A stretch of DNA of 64,000 nt from Microbacterium sp. (GCA_031277945.1 JAITLK010000003.1:310001-374000); one strand, 5' to 3'. Numbered from the stretch's first letter, positions 26,052 to 38,497 are shown. The notes: generated from the letters alone by a model not told the origin. A program made the numbers and translations.

Positions 26052-26798
26052 TCAGACCACGAGCTCCAGCTCGGTGTTGCGCTCCCGCAGGACCACGCCA
26101 GCCCCAGCTGCCCATCGCAGCAGGCCGTCACGCGACCGCACCCGCGGCCGTTCCTCCGCCAAGCGGCGCACCAGCTCGCCCTTCGCATGCTTGTTGAAGT
26201 GGTTCAGGGCACGGACCGTGCCGTCCTCCCCCGCGGTCACCACCCGCACATAGGCGTGCGGTACCTCGGGCGGAATCGGCCCCAAGCCCGCATACGCCTC
26301 CGACCGCAGATCCAGCACGAACGCGGGAGCATGAGCGGCGACGGCGTCGGACACCGCCGATGCCCACAGACGCTTGAGCGGGCCGAGAGCGGGAATCGAT
26401 GCGCCGGCGGCGAGCCGGTACGCAGGGATCGCGTCCAGCGCTCCCACCGGACCGAACGGCGCGCTGTGGATCATCACGTGCGCACCGAGCCAGCGACGCG
26501 CAGCACGATCAAGATCGTCCGGCGCCAGCGCATCGAAGAGCACGCCGGTGTAGCGATCCACCGCGGGCAGCGTCGGGGCCTCCCGCAGTGCCGCGTTGAC
26601 GGCGATGTCCCCACGCTGGCGTTCGCTGAGCTTCAGGACCCGCGCAGCCTCGTCCGCGTCCGCCGACAGTGCGACGAGGGCGTCGACGGCCCGCTCGCGC
26701 TGCGGCAGAAGGCCAGGAAGCGCGAGAGCCGCGAGATTCAGCGGGGCGTCCGTCCCACCCGGACGCTTCGTCTCGGACGGCGGCAGAAGAACCAGCAC
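26052..26798 (-). CDS. yaaA: Peroxide stress protein YaaA (DUF328)
   Basis: Member of the YaaA/DUF328 family; the E. coli protein lowers free iron and limits oxidative DNA damage during peroxide stress. The N-terminus VLLPPSETK is the family signature, and FDALAPDDLDRAARRWL and AYVRVVTAGEDGTVRALNHFNKHAKGELVR follow in the usual order. I chose the GTG at 26798, preceded by GGAAAGGA at good spacing and giving the family N-terminus; the longest frame adds eleven unrelated residues. 248 aa, a normal length. Confidence 0.93.
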   Translation of the reverse strand: MLVLLPPSETKRPGGTDAPLNLAALALPGLLPQRERAVDALVALSADADEAARVLKLSERQRGDIAVNAALREAPTLPAVDRYTGVLFDALAPDDLDRAARRWLGAHVMIHSAPFGPVGALDAIPAYRLAAGASIPALGPLKRLWASAVSDAVAAHAPAFVLDLRSEAYAGLGPIPPEVPHAYVRVVTAGEDGTVRALNHFNKHAKGELVRRLAEERPRVRSRDGLLRWAAGAGVVLRERNTELELVV

Positions 26799-26835
26799 GA
26801 TGTCCTTTCCCGATGACGCTGAGGTCATCACACAA

Positions 26836-26875
26836 CGCAGCGCGCCGGCAACCCGAGGGCTGCCGGCGCGCTGCG
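26836..26875 (-). terminator. Terminator of the ATP synthase operon
   Basis: Perfect 15-base-pair stem CGCAGCGCGCCGGCA / TGCCGGCGCGCTGCG with a ten-base loop, starting 24 bases past the atpC stop. Confidence 0.8.
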
Positions 26876-26899
26876 AATGGTCGATTCAGCGAGAGCCGA

Positions 26900-27160
26900 T
26901 CAGGCGACCAGTGCGGCGTTGCCCGCCACGATGGTGAGGTCCGATCCCTCCATCGACAGGAAGCCGTCCTTCGCCGAAGCGATGACCTTGCTGCCGTCGG
27001 TGGTGGTGATGCGCACCTGACCCTCCGCGAGGATGGCCAGCACCGGCTCGTGACCGGACATGAAACCGATCTCGCCTTCGACGGTCTTGGCCACGACCAG
27101 CGAGGCGTCTCCCGTCCAGATCTCCGACTCTGCGGAGACGAGGGTCACGTGCAGCGCCAT
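26900..27160 (-). CDS. atpC: ATP synthase F1 epsilon subunit
   Basis: Epsilon subunit (86 aa) of the F1Fo ATP synthase, part of the central stalk. It has the beta-sandwich domain (LHVTLVSAESEIWTGDASLVVAKTVEGEIG, GHEPVLAIL) but stops after it: the C-terminal helical hairpin that inhibits ATPase activity in E. coli is missing, as is common in short actinobacterial forms. The ATG at 27160 lies two bases after the atpD stop, with GGAGAA within the end of atpD as SD. Last gene of the operon. Confidence 0.96.
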   Translation of the reverse strand: MALHVTLVSAESEIWTGDASLVVAKTVEGEIGFMSGHEPVLAILAEGQVRITTTDGSKVIASAKDGFLSMEGSDLTIVAGNAALVA

Positions 27161-27162
27161 GA

Positions 27163-28635
<1,473 letters not shown>

Positions 28636-29532
28636 TTAGGACGCCAGAGCGTCCGCGCCGCCGACGATCTCGGCGATCTGCTGCGTGATCTCGGCCTGGC
28701 GCGCGTTGTTGCGCAGGCGCGTGTAGTCGGTGATGAGCTTGTCGGCGTTGTCCGAGGCCGACTTCATGGCCTTCTGCGTGGCGGCGTGCTTGGAGGCAGC
28801 CGACTGCAGCAGGGCGTTGAAGATGCGGGACTGGATGTACACCGGCAGGATCGCGTCCAGCACCGTCTCGGCGTCCGGCTCGAACTCGTAGAGCGGGTAC
28901 ACCTGCGAGGAGGACACGTCGGCGGTATCCGCCTCGGTGATCTCCAGCGGGAGCAGGCGAACGCTCTCGGGTTCCTGGGTCATCATGCTGACGAACCGGT
29001 TGTAGACGAGGTGGATCTCCTCCACGCCACCGTCCGCGTAGTCCGTGCGGAACGCGTCCAGCAGCGTGTTGGCGATGTCCTCAGCCGTCGAGAACGCGGG
29101 CGAATCGGTGTCCCCGATCCACTCGCCGGCGGCGGCCAGCTTCCGGAACTGGAAGTAGCCCACCGCCTTGCGCCCGACGAGGTAGAAGACGACCTCCTTG
29201 CCTTCGCTGCGCAGCAGCTCAGCAACTTCCAGACCCTCGCGGAGGATCTGGGAGTTGAAGGCACCCGCGAGGCCACGGTCCGCAGCGAAGATCACAACCG
29301 CGGAACGGCGGATCTGCTCGGGCTCGGTGGTGAGCGGGTGATCGACATTGGAGTACGTCGCGACGGCGGAAACGGCACGCGTCACGGCACGCGAGAAGGG
29401 GGCTGCCGCGTGGACACGCGTCATGGCCTTCTGGATGCGCGAAGCCGCGATGAGTTCCATCGCCTTCGTGATCTTCTTGGTGGTCTGAGCAGACTGAATC
29501 TTCTGCTTGTAGACCCGGAGTTGTGCGCCCAT
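28636..29532 (-). CDS. atpG: ATP synthase F1 gamma subunit
   Basis: Central rotor shaft (298 aa) of F1. The long N- and C-terminal helices form the coiled coil ([25 protein letters not shown] at the start; [26 protein letters not shown] at the end), with the globular domain between. The conserved DRGLAGAFN motif is near residue 84. It lies 21 bases after atpA. Confidence 0.98.
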   Translation of the reverse strand: MGAQLRVYKQKIQSAQTTKKITKAMELIAASRIQKAMTRVHAAAPFSRAVTRAVSAVATYSNVDHPLTTEPEQIRRSAVVIFAADRGLAGAFNSQILREGLEVAELLRSEGKEVVFYLVGRKAVGYFQFRKLAAAGEWIGDTDSPAFSTAEDIANTLLDAFRTDYADGGVEEIHLVYNRFVSMMTQEPESVRLLPLEITEADTADVSSSQVYPLYEFEPDAETVLDAILPVYIQSRIFNALLQSAASKHAATQKAMKSASDNADKLITDYTRLRNNARQAEITQQIAEIVGGADALAS

Positions 29533-29553
29533 GAGTGTCTCTCTGTCAGGCGA

Positions 29554-31197
29554 TTACGCCCGACGACCCTTGACGATCTTCTCCTGCGTGACGTCATCGG
29601 CAGCGGCTGCGTCCACGCTCTCGTTGCCGAGGGCGTCGATCGCGCGGCCCTTGCCGCCGTTGAACTCGAGGATGAACTTGTCGGTGACGTCGTTCAGCTC
29701 CGCGATGGTGTCGTCATCCAGCACGTTGCTCTCGCGCAGACGCGTCAGGATCTCGGTGTTGCGACCGACGTAGTCCAGCAGCTCGCGCTCGAACGGAAGC
29801 ACGTCCTCGACGGCGATCGTGTCGAGCTTGCCGTTGGTGCCGGCCCAGATCGAGACGACCTGCTCCTCCACCGGGTACGGCGAGTACTGCGGCTGCTTGA
29901 GCAGCTCGGTGAGGCGGGCACCGCGGTCGAGCTGACGACGCGACGCCTGATCGAGGTCGGATGCGAACATCGCGAACGCCTCGAGCGAGCGGTACTGGGC
30001 CAGCTCCAGCTTCAAGGTACCGGAGACCTTCTTGATGGACTTGACCTGAGCGTCACCACCGACTCGCGAGACCGAGATACCCACATCGACGGCCGGACGC
30101 TGGTTGGCGTTGAACAGGTCCGACTGCAGGAAGATCTGGCCATCGGTGATGGAGATCACGTTGGTCGGAATGTACGCGGAGACGTCGTTGGCCTTGGTCT
30201 CGATGATGGGCAGACCCGTCATCGATCCGGCACCCAGCTCGTCGGAGAGCTTCGCGCACCGCTCGAGCAGACGCGAGTGCAGGTAGAAGACGTCGCCCGG
30301 GTAGGCCTCACGTCCCGGCGGACGACGAAGCAGCAGGGAAACCGCACGGTAGGCCTCAGCCTGCTTCGACAGGTCGTCGAACACGATGAGGACGTGCTTG
30401 CCGCCGTACATCCAGTGCTGACCGATGGCCGAGCCGGTGTAGGGCGCGAGGTACTTGAAGCCTGCGGGGTCCGAAGCGGGAGCAGCGACGATCGTCGTGT
30501 ACTCCAGCGCGCCGGCCTCTTCGAGCGCGCCCTTCACCGAAGCGATGGTCGAGCCCTTCTGGCCGATGGCGACGTAGATGCAGCGGACCTGCTTGTTGAC
30601 GTCGCCCGACTCCCAGTTGGCCTTCTGGTTGATGATCGTGTCGATCGCGATGGCCGTCTTACCGGTCTGGCGGTCACCGATGATCAGCTGACGCTGACCA
30701 CGGCCGACGGGGATCATCGCGTCGATGGCCTTCATACCGGTCTGCATGGGCTCGTGCACCGACTTGCGCTGCATGACGCCCGGGGCCTGGAGCTCAAGAG
30801 CGCGGCGACCCTCGATCGAGCCGATCTCGCCGAGACCGTCGATCGGGTTGCCGAGCGCGTCCACGACGCGACCGAGGTAGCCGTCGCCCACCGGGACCGA
30901 GAGGACTTCGCCCGTGCGGGTGACTTCCTGACCGGCCTCGATGCCCGAGAACTCGCCCAGGACGACGACGCCGATCTCGTGCTCGTCGAGGTTCTGGGCG
31001 AGGCCCAGGGTGCCGTCGGCGAAGCGGACGAGCTCGTTGGCCATCACGCCCGGGAGGCCCTCGACGTGCGCGATGCCGTCAGCAGCGTCGATGACGGTGC
31101 CGACCTCGGTCGCGGAAGCGCCAGGGGTCTCGTAAGCGGCGACGAAGTCCTTCAGCGCGTCACGGATGACATCGGGGCTGATAGAGAGATCTGCCAT
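29554..31197 (-). CDS. atpA: ATP synthase F1 alpha subunit
   Basis: Regulatory nucleotide-binding subunit (547 aa) of F1. Walker [10 protein letters not shown] lies near residues 170-178, followed by [19 protein letters not shown] and [16 protein letters not shown] segments. The arginine finger region is [12 protein letters not shown]. The C-terminus has an actinobacterial extension of about 40 residues beyond the E. coli end. It follows atpH by 63 bases. Confidence 0.99.
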   Translation of the reverse strand: MADLSISPDVIRDALKDFVAAYETPGASATEVGTVIDAADGIAHVEGLPGVMANELVRFADGTLGLAQNLDEHEIGVVVLGEFSGIEAGQEVTRTGEVLSVPVGDGYLGRVVDALGNPIDGLGEIGSIEGRRALELQAPGVMQRKSVHEPMQTGMKAIDAMIPVGRGQRQLIIGDRQTGKTAIAIDTIINQKANWESGDVNKQVRCIYVAIGQKGSTIASVKGALEEAGALEYTTIVAAPASDPAGFKYLAPYTGSAIGQHWMYGGKHVLIVFDDLSKQAEAYRAVSLLLRRPPGREAYPGDVFYLHSRLLERCAKLSDELGAGSMTGLPIIETKANDVSAYIPTNVISITDGQIFLQSDLFNANQRPAVDVGISVSRVGGDAQVKSIKKVSGTLKLELAQYRSLEAFAMFASDLDQASRRQLDRGARLTELLKQPQYSPYPVEEQVVSIWAGTNGKLDTIAVEDVLPFERELLDYVGRNTEILTRLRESNVLDDDTIAELNDVTDKFILEFNGGKGRAIDALGNESVDAAAADDVTQEKIVKGRRA

Positions 31198-31260
31198 TGT
31201 GTTCCTTCGTTCAGTGGGGCCCTGCCCCGAAGTTCTCCGCTGGTGCGGGAAAGTCTGGTG

Positions 31261-32049
31261 TCAGCCGATCAGCTTGTAGCGCACGTCGGCCAGACGCGAC
31301 GAGATGGATCCGTCGATCACGTCATCGGCGATCTGCACGCGCAGCCCGCCGACGACCGTGGGGTCGATGACCGTGTTGAGCGTGACGCCGGAGCCGTACT
31401 TGGCTGCCAGCGCCGCGGTGAGGCGCTTGCTCTGCTCGTCGTTCAGCGGGGCGGCCGAAACCACCGTTGCGACCGTGCGGCCGCGCTGTGCCGAGACGAT
31501 GTCCATCGCCCGGTTCAGCAGCTGACGAACGCGCCGCTCCCGCGGGAGCTGCACGAGCGAGGAGACGATGAGCGTCGTGGCGGGTGCCGCCGCGGCGCCG
31601 ATCAGCTTCTCGACGAGGGCGCCCTTCGCCGCAGACTGACCCAGTCGGCTGCCGAGGGCGAGCTCCAAGTCCGGGTTCTGCGCGATGGTGCGAGAGAAGC
31701 CGAACAGCTCCCCCTCGATGTCGGCGTTCGCATCCGCGGCCGAGGCGGCGCGGATCGCGAGCTCCTCGATGCCGTCGGCGAGACCGGCGGAATCGGACCA
31801 GCGCTGTGCGGCGACGGTGGTGAGGACGTCCACGGCCACGGCGCCGAGCGCCGAGCCGAAGACGGCCTTCACGACCTGTTCACGCGCGGCCACGGGGGCT
31901 GCGGAATCGGACAGCGCACCGGCGAGCTGCGTCGACTCGCTCACCGCACGCGCGGCTGCGAACAGATCGCGTGCGGTGGCGAGGTCGAGCGTGTGCGCGT
32001 CGAGCGCCTTCACCGACGCCGCGAGTGCCTGAGTGGTCGCGCTGCCCAT
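31261..32049 (-). CDS. atpH: ATP synthase F1 delta subunit
   Basis: Peripheral-stalk subunit (262 aa) joining F1 to the b dimer. About 85 residues longer than the E. coli protein, with the extra material at the N-terminus. The C-terminal signature LNTVIDPTVVGGLRVQIADDVIDGS is intact. Unlike mycobacteria, where b and delta are fused, a separate b subunit gene is present. Its ATG touches the last base of the atpF stop. Confidence 0.97.
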   Translation of the reverse strand: MGSATTQALAASVKALDAHTLDLATARDLFAAARAVSESTQLAGALSDSAAPVAAREQVVKAVFGSALGAVAVDVLTTVAAQRWSDSAGLADGIEELAIRAASAADANADIEGELFGFSRTIAQNPDLELALGSRLGQSAAKGALVEKLIGAAAAPATTLIVSSLVQLPRERRVRQLLNRAMDIVSAQRGRTVATVVSAAPLNDEQSKRLTAALAAKYGSGVTLNTVIDPTVVGGLRVQIADDVIDGSISSRLADVRYKLIG

Positions 32050-32603
32050 CAGTGGTTCGCCTTCTCGGAAGCCTCAAGGTCCGCGAGGAAGCGGTCGACG
32101 ACGGCCGTGGCCTTCTTGTCGTCGTTCAGCGACTCGCCGATCACGTTGCCTGCGAGGCTGAGGGCCAGCGTGCCGACCTCTCCGCGCAGGGAGACGAAGG
32201 CGGCCTGACGCTCGGCCTCGATCTGCGTGGAGGCAGCGGTCTGGATGCGTGCGGCCTCCGTGGTCGCAGCCTCCTTGGCCTCGGCGACGATCTTCTTGCC
32301 GTCCTCGCGGGCGGCGTCGCGGATCGTGCCGGCTTCCTTGCGTGCCTCGGCCAGCTGCGCGGTGTACTCCGCGAGAGCGGCCTCGGCCTGCTTCTGGGCC
32401 TCGTCAGCCTTGGCGATGTTGCCCTCGATGGCTGCGGAGCGCTCGTCGAGCATCTTCGTGACCTTCGGAAGGGCGACCTTCCACACAACCAGCAGGATGA
32501 CCACGAAGCAGACCGCGGACCAGACGATGTCGTAGATCGCCGGGACCAGCGGGTTCGGAGTCTCCTCCCCGCCGCCTGCGGCAGTGACAAGAGCGTTCAG
32601 CAT
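32049..32603 (-). CDS. atpF: ATP synthase Fo b subunit
   Basis: Peripheral stalk subunit (184 aa). One TM segment near the N-terminus (about residues 25-45, IYDIVWSAVCFVVILLVVWKVALP) is followed by a long Ala/Glu/Lys-rich helix (50-180) that dimerises. It overlaps atpH by one base and follows atpE by 29 bases. Confidence 0.97.
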   Translation of the reverse strand: MLNALVTAAGGGEETPNPLVPAIYDIVWSAVCFVVILLVVWKVALPKVTKMLDERSAAIEGNIAKADEAQKQAEAALAEYTAQLAEARKEAGTIRDAAREDGKKIVAEAKEAATTEAARIQTAASTQIEAERQAAFVSLRGEVGTLALSLAGNVIGESLNDDKKATAVVDRFLADLEASEKANH

Positions 32604-32632
32604 CCTGTCTCCTTACGTGTCAGTGGGGTGAA

Positions 32633-33728
<1,096 letters not shown>

Positions 33729-33841
33729 AGGTTGCGGCTCCAACTTCGGGGCACCGGGCGAGCCGATACGACGATGGGTGAGACGGCGTCATCCCGACCT
33801 TCGCGCACAAGAGGCGCACCACAGGCCAGGGGAACTTCTTC

Positions 33842-33847
33842 AGCCTA
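33842..33847 (-). promoter_or_regulatory. Probable promoter -10 (TAGGCT) of the atpBEFHAGDC operon
   Basis: TAGGCT on the minus strand just past the atpI-like stop, with GTGACA 15 bases upstream as a possible, tightly spaced -35. It predicts a 5' leader of about 105 bases before atpB. Confidence 0.45.
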
Positions 33848-33876
33848 TCAAGATTTCCGGGATGTCACGAATCGAA

Positions 33877-34428
33877 TCACACGTGATCCGACGGCTTCTC
33901 CGCGTTGCGGGAGGACTCCTCCGCGTCGGCGGGCGTATCCTCCCCCGCCACCGGCTGCGCCGCCGCTTCTTCGTCCTCGAACGACTCGGGCAGGTCGACA
34001 TCCGACACGTACGGGATGCGCATCTTCATCATCACGATGACGTCGACCACGAGGGTCGCCAGGATGCTGACCACCAGCGCGACGAAGAAGACCATCGAGT
34101 CCAGCCACGGAGCACCCCGCAGCAGGAACAGGGCGACGATGAAGATCACGAACTTGATCACCCAGCCGCCGAGCACGATCGAGAAGAACAGCGTGGGGTA
34201 CAGCGGATCGCCGTTCCAGCGGTTTGCGATCAGGATGCTGGCACCGGTGATGCCGAGGAACAGCGCGGCCAGCACCACACCGACGAGCGCGCTGAAGAGC
34301 CCGGAGGTCCCGGAGACGGTGAAGCCGATGACCGCGCCGGCGACGGCGAGGACGGCGGTGACGATCGCCGCGATGGTGAGGACCCGTCGAAGAACGGGAT
34401 TGCTGGCGACGGGAGCTGCGGGGGTCAT
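33877..34428 (-). CDS. AtpI-like membrane protein
   Basis: Membrane protein of 183 aa with four TM segments (about residues 15-35, 42-62, 80-102, 108-128) and an acidic cytoplasmic tail (ESFEDEEAAAQPVAGEDTPADAEESS). Its position between wecA and atpB matches the ATP synthase protein I (AtpI-like) gene of actinobacteria, which is thought to help c-ring assembly. The ATG overlaps the wecA stop as ATGA, with GGAGGCC upstream as SD. Sequence conservation of AtpI is weak, so the name rests largely on position. Confidence 0.8.
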   Translation of the reverse strand: MTPAAPVASNPVLRRVLTIAAIVTAVLAVAGAVIGFTVSGTSGLFSALVGVVLAALFLGITGASILIANRWNGDPLYPTLFFSIVLGGWVIKFVIFIVALFLLRGAPWLDSMVFFVALVVSILATLVVDVIVMMKMRIPYVSDVDLPESFEDEEAAAQPVAGEDTPADAEESSRNAEKPSDHV

Positions 34429-35591
34429 TTCGAGGCCTCCTGGAGGGCACGCCGTCGTGTACGGCGCGCGTTTTCGGGTGGGATGAAGGTCACCACGGCA
34501 CACGCGGCGAGGCCGACCGCTGCGAAGACGATGCCGAGCCAGTAGCCGCCGGGCCACCGCTCGCGCACCGCCACGTACATCAGAAGTACGGACAGGGACA
34601 GCACGGCGGTCCAGGCGTAGAAGATGAGCGTGGAGTCGCGATCGGAGTGGCCGAGGTCGAGCATGCGGTGGTGCAGGTGCTTACGATCGGGCGCGAACGG
34701 GCTCTTGCCCGCCCCCATGCGACGAAGCACGGCGAGGACGAAGTCGGTGAGCGGGAATATCACGATGATGATCGGCAGCAGCAGGATCGGGATGAAAGCT
34801 CCGAGCAGCATGGACTGACCGAACGTGTCCGGATCGAGCATCTCGGGGGTGATGCGGCTGAGGATCGCGATCGTGCAGGTACCCAGCAGGAGACCGAGCA
34901 GCAGCGCGCCGGAATCGCCCATGAAGAGTTTCGCGGGCCGCCAGTTCAGCGGCAGGAACCCGGCGCAGGCGCCGACGATGACCGCGGCGAGGAAGGTGGC
35001 GAGGTTGAAGTTGTTGTCGCCGCCGGTGTCGCGCACCAGCATGTAGGAGTAGGCGAAGAGAACCCCCGCGGCGATGAGCACCGTTCCGGTGAGGAGACCG
35101 TCCAGTCCGTCGATGAAGTTGACGGCGTTCATCACCACCACGATGACGAGCATCGTGGCGACGATGCTGATCCAGCTGGAGCCGACCATGATGCCGCCGA
35201 TGGGCAGCGCGATGATCTGGAGTCCCCCGCCGATGGTGATGATGCCGGCAGCGATGAACTGCGCGCCGAGCTTGATCATCCAGTCCAGATCCCAGATGTC
35301 GTCTGCGGCGCCGACACCGACGATCAGCGCGGAGGCGATGAGCACGGAGATGATGGGGGCCGGATCCGCCCAGAAGGGTGCGAAGTACGGATTGGCCCGG
35401 GAGATGAGTGCCATCAGCGCGATCGCGAGGAAGATCGCGATACCGCCCAGACGCGGGGTGGGCGTGGTGTGCACGTCCCGTTCGCGGATGCCGGGGTAGA
35501 GCTTGAAGCGCATGCTCAACTGCCACACTCCCCACGAGAGCATGAGCGACATGGCTCCCGTGAGGATGATGGCGAAGAGATACTGCTTCAC
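34425..35591 (-). CDS. wecA: Undecaprenyl-phosphate sugar-1-phosphate transferase (MraY/WecA family)
   Basis: Polytopic membrane enzyme (388 aa, about eleven TM segments) that transfers a sugar-1-phosphate, probably GlcNAc-1-P, from a UDP-sugar to decaprenyl or undecaprenyl phosphate. This would start cell-wall linker or polysaccharide synthesis. Family motifs are GADDIWDLDW (near residue 95), NAVNFIDGLDGL (about 155-166), FMGDSGALLLG (about 223) and the His-rich loop KHLHHRM (near 302). It overlaps tsaC upstream and the atpI-like gene downstream by four bases each, as in mycobacteria (rfe/wecA). Confidence 0.95.
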   Translation of the reverse strand: MKQYLFAIILTGAMSLMLSWGVWQLSMRFKLYPGIRERDVHTTPTPRLGGIAIFLAIALMALISRANPYFAPFWADPAPIISVLIASALIVGVGAADDIWDLDWMIKLGAQFIAAGIITIGGGLQIIALPIGGIMVGSSWISIVATMLVIVVVMNAVNFIDGLDGLLTGTVLIAAGVLFAYSYMLVRDTGGDNNFNLATFLAAVIVGACAGFLPLNWRPAKLFMGDSGALLLGLLLGTCTIAILSRITPEMLDPDTFGQSMLLGAFIPILLLPIIIVIFPLTDFVLAVLRRMGAGKSPFAPDRKHLHHRMLDLGHSDRDSTLIFYAWTAVLSLSVLLMYVAVRERWPGGYWLGIVFAAVGLAACAVVTFIPPENARRTRRRALQEASK

Positions 35592-36367
35592 GCGTTCTCG
35601 CCGCCGGGAGGGCCTTCCACGCTCGCGGCGTCATCGGAGGCGGGCGCATCCGCGTCGGAGGTGAGGGAGATGGAGACCGCCACCGGGTCGGCTTCGAGGA
35701 GGTCGCCGAGCACGTCGCGCAGCCGGTCGCGGGAGATCGCGCCCTCGCGGAGCACGCGCACGACCGGCTCCTGCCCCTCGGGAAGATCGGTGCCGCGGAC
35801 CAGTGTCGTGGCATCGACGATCGTGGACGCGACGCCCTCGGCCACCTCTCCCCCGTCGAGGTAGACGGCCACGGCGTCGCCGAGCATGTCCTGTGCCTCA
35901 GCGGCGTTGCGAGCCGCGGGCCGACCGGTGAGGTTGGCGCTGGAGACGGCCAGCGGGCCGGTCTCCATCAGCAGTTCTTGGGCGATGCGGTGATCGGGCA
36001 TGCGCACGGCGACCGTGCCGCGCGTCTCCCCGAGGTCCCACACCAGACTCTCCTGCGCGGGAAGCACGATGGTGAGCCCTCCCGGCCAGAATGCCTCGAT
36101 CAGATCGTTGACCGCGTCGGGGACCTCGCTGACCAGTGCGGTCATCGCGGCGACGCTGCCGACCAGCACGGGCGGTGGCTGATCGCGACCGCGTCCCTTT
36201 CCATCCAGCAGCCGCTGCACGGCGGCGGGGCTGAACGCGTCGGCGCCGACGCCGTACACGGTGTCGGTGGGAAGGACGATCAGCTCGCCCCGGGCGATGG
36301 CCTGGCGGGCGTGACGCATGCCGCTGAGCAGCTGCGTTTCATCAGAGCAGTCGAAGACAGGAGACAT
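35588..36367 (-). CDS. tsaC: L-threonylcarbamoyladenylate synthase (Sua5/YwlC/TsaC family)
   Basis: Makes threonylcarbamoyl-AMP for the t6A37 modification of ANN-decoding tRNAs. 259 aa. The YrdC domain shows PTDTVYGVGADAF (about residues 33-45), the KGRGRDQPPPVLV loop, FWPGGLTIVL, and the nucleotide-binding SSANLTGRPA. The roughly 55 C-terminal residues are an acidic extension, shorter than a full Sua5 domain. The ATG at 36367 has a TAGACT hexamer nine bases upstream and no SD. Confidence 0.94.
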   Translation of the reverse strand: MSPVFDCSDETQLLSGMRHARQAIARGELIVLPTDTVYGVGADAFSPAAVQRLLDGKGRGRDQPPPVLVGSVAAMTALVSEVPDAVNDLIEAFWPGGLTIVLPAQESLVWDLGETRGTVAVRMPDHRIAQELLMETGPLAVSSANLTGRPAARNAAEAQDMLGDAVAVYLDGGEVAEGVASTIVDATTLVRGTDLPEGQEPVVRVLREGAISRDRLRDVLGDLLEADPVAVSISLTSDADAPASDDAASVEGPPGGENA

Positions 36368-36376
36368 GGCAGCCCC

Positions 36377-36382
36377 AGTCTA
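36377..36382 (-). promoter_or_regulatory. -10 element (TAGACT) of tsaC-wecA-atpI transcript
   Basis: TAGACT on the minus strand ending nine bases before the tsaC ATG, implying a 5' leader of only two or three bases. Confidence 0.5.
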
Positions 36383-36477
36383 CGGCGCAGGTTCCGCGCT
36401 TCCCGTGAAACTTCCGTCTGCCGGCGAGAAACGTCGCGTGGCATGGATTCGCGTCCACGGCCGGAAGTCCCACCCGA

Positions 36478-37353
36478 TCAGGGGCGAACGGCGGTGGTCA
36501 CACGATCGCGGTGGGTGAGGTCGGGGTGGGTCGCCGCCGCCACCCACCCGTCGGCGATGAGGATGTCGCGAACGCCCTGGCCCTGCCACTCGCCGTGCTC
36601 GAGCACGATCATGCCGCCGGAGTGGGCGAGGCGCAGTCCCACCTGGGAGATCGTGCGGATGTCATCGAGGCCGTCTTCGCCGCTGTACAACGCTTCCCGC
36701 GGATCGTGCAGGCGCACCTCGGGGTCGCGGGGAATCGCACCGGCCGGGACGTAGGGCGGATTGGAGGCCACCACCGATACCGTGCCGTTCAGGTCATCGA
36801 GCGCGTCCGCGAAACTACCGTGTCGAAGGTCGAGGTTGCCGTCGGTGAGACGGGCGACGTTGCGCGCGGCCCACCGGTGTGCGTCGGCGCTGCGCTCCAC
36901 CGCTACCACGCGCGCATGGGGCACTTCGGTGGCCATGGCAATCGCGATCGCACCGGAACCGGTCCCGAGATCGACGGCGAGCGGGTGCGGCGAGGGCGAG
37001 GCGAACAGCGCGTCGATGGCGAACTCGGCGAGGATCTCCGTCTCGGGACGCGGGACGAACACACCCGGTCCGACGGCGAGTTCGAGATGGCGAAACGGCG
37101 CAAGCCCCGTGATGTGCTGCAACGGCACGCGCTCGGCCCGCCGCGCGAGTACGTCATCGAGGGCGGCGGCCTCCTGCGGGGTCAGTTCCCTCCCGGTGAC
37201 GGCGGCGGCCTGAAGTGCGCCGCGGGACAGATCGAGGACATGCGCCGCGAGAAGCTCCGCATCCACGGCTGCATCGACGATGCCGGCCTCCGAGAGCGTG
37301 GTCGTCCCCGCCTCCAGGGCGGCGCGCAGGGTGAGCGGCGAATCCGTCGTCAT
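36478..37353 (-). CDS. prmC: Peptide chain release factor N5-glutamine methyltransferase
   Basis: SAM-dependent enzyme (291 aa) that methylates the Gln of the GGQ motif in RF1 and RF2. The SAM motif DLGTGSGAIAI lies near residue 115 and the catalytic NPPYV motif near residue 190. The N-terminal helical domain binds the release factor. The ATG follows GAGGAAGAGG. Its substrate gene prfA lies 5 kb away on the same strand; the two are neighbours in many actinobacteria but here a plus-strand block lies between. Confidence 0.96.
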   Translation of the reverse strand: MTTDSPLTLRAALEAGTTTLSEAGIVDAAVDAELLAAHVLDLSRGALQAAAVTGRELTPQEAAALDDVLARRAERVPLQHITGLAPFRHLELAVGPGVFVPRPETEILAEFAIDALFASPSPHPLAVDLGTGSGAIAIAMATEVPHARVVAVERSADAHRWAARNVARLTDGNLDLRHGSFADALDDLNGTVSVVASNPPYVPAGAIPRDPEVRLHDPREALYSGEDGLDDIRTISQVGLRLAHSGGMIVLEHGEWQGQGVRDILIADGWVAAATHPDLTHRDRVTTAVRP

Positions 37354-37367
37354 CGGTCCTCTTCCTC

Positions 37368-37398
37368 GGGAGCGTCCGGGCGACGCTCCCCCAGCCTA
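37368..37398 (-). promoter_or_regulatory. prmC promoter -10 and 5' leader hairpin
   Basis: TAGGCT (37393-37398, minus strand) is followed by a perfect nine-base-pair stem GGGAGCGTC / GACGCTCCC (37368-37390) with a five-base loop. The stem sits at the predicted 5' end of the mRNA, just before the SD. Confidence 0.5.
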
Positions 37399-37507
37399 TT
37401 GCGATGATCTCCTCGTCAAGCGGCGTCACATTACGGATGTCGGTCACCCGGGCGTCGTATCGTGCCAGGACGGCAACGCTGCTCGCACAACCCGAAAGGC
37501 CCCGCAC

Positions 37508-38446
37508 ATGGCTGGTATTCACGAAGACATCACCTCCACGTTCGGCGACACCCCGCTGGTGCGCCTGAATCGCCTCACCGAAGGCACCGGCGCCGAAGTC
37601 GTGGCCAAGCTCGAGTACTTCAACCCGGGCTCGTCGGTGAAGGACCGCCTCGCCGTCGCGCTGGTCGACGCCGCGGAGGAGTCGGGCACGCTGCCCACCG
37701 GAGGCACGATCGTCGAGGCCACCAGCGGTAACACCGGTATCGGCCTCGCCCTGGTGGGAGCCGCGCGCGGCTACAAGGTGATCCTCACGATGCCCGCATC
37801 GATGTCCATCGAGCGCCGCGTGCTGCTGAAGGCGTTCGGCGCTGAGCTCGTCCTCACCGACCCCGCTGGCGGGATGAAGGGGGCTGTCGCCGAGGCGGAG
37901 CGCATCGTCGCCGAGACCCCCGGCGCGATCCTGGCGAGCCAGTTCGCGAACGAGGCGAACCCCGCCATCCATCGCCGCACCACCGCGGAGGAGATCCTGC
38001 GCGACACCGACGGCGCGGTCGACTACTTCGTGGCCGGGATCGGCACCGGCGGCACCATCACCGGTGTCGGCGAGGTGCTGAAGGAGAAGGTCCCCGGCAT
38101 CACGATCGTCGCCGTGGAGCCGAAGGACTCGCCGCTGCTGACGCAGGGAGCCCCGGGGCCTCACAAGATCCAGGGCATCGGCCCGAACTTCATCCCGCCG
38201 ATCCTGAACCAGGATGTCATCGACGAGGTGTTCGACGTCACCTTCGAGGACTCCATCGCCTCCGCCCGCGCCCTCGCCTCGAACGAGGGAATCCTCGCAG
38301 GCATCTCCGCCGGCGCGGCGGTGTGGGCGGCGCTGGAGATCGCCAAGCGGCCGGAAGCCGCGGGCAAGCGCATCGTGGTCGTGATCCCCGACACCGGCGA
38401 GCGTTACATCACGACGGCGCTCTTCGAGGACCTTCGCGAGGGCTGA
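37508..38446 (+). CDS. cysK: Cysteine synthase A (O-acetylserine sulfhydrylase)
   Basis: PLP enzyme (312 aa) that makes cysteine from O-acetylserine and sulphide. The PLP Lys is Lys45 in [10 protein letters not shown], with the phosphate-binding TSGNTG at 72-77 and the cofactor loop [13 protein letters not shown] (near 178). The active-site Ser motif GISAGAA is near 265. The ATG at 37508 follows GAAAGG. It is followed by a terminator hairpin and then by cysE, so both cysteine-forming steps are encoded together. Confidence 0.97.
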   Translation: MAGIHEDITSTFGDTPLVRLNRLTEGTGAEVVAKLEYFNPGSSVKDRLAVALVDAAEESGTLPTGGTIVEATSGNTGIGLALVGAARGYKVILTMPASMSIERRVLLKAFGAELVLTDPAGGMKGAVAEAERIVAETPGAILASQFANEANPAIHRRTTAEEILRDTDGAVDYFVAGIGTGGTITGVGEVLKEKVPGITIVAVEPKDSPLLTQGAPGPHKIQGIGPNFIPPILNQDVIDEVFDVTFEDSIASARALASNEGILAGISAGAAVWAALEIAKRPEAAGKRIVVVIPDTGERYITTALFEDLREG

Positions 38447-38456
38447 GTCCCGCAGG

Positions 38457-38497
38457 CGTCGAACGGGCCGGGTCGGATCGATCCGGCCCGTTCGACG
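38457..38497 (+). terminator. Hairpin terminator between cysK and cysE
   Basis: Perfect 15-base-pair stem CGTCGAACGGGCCGG / CCGGCCCGTTCGACG with an 11-base loop, ten bases past the cysK stop. It may uncouple cysE expression from cysK. Confidence 0.75.
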
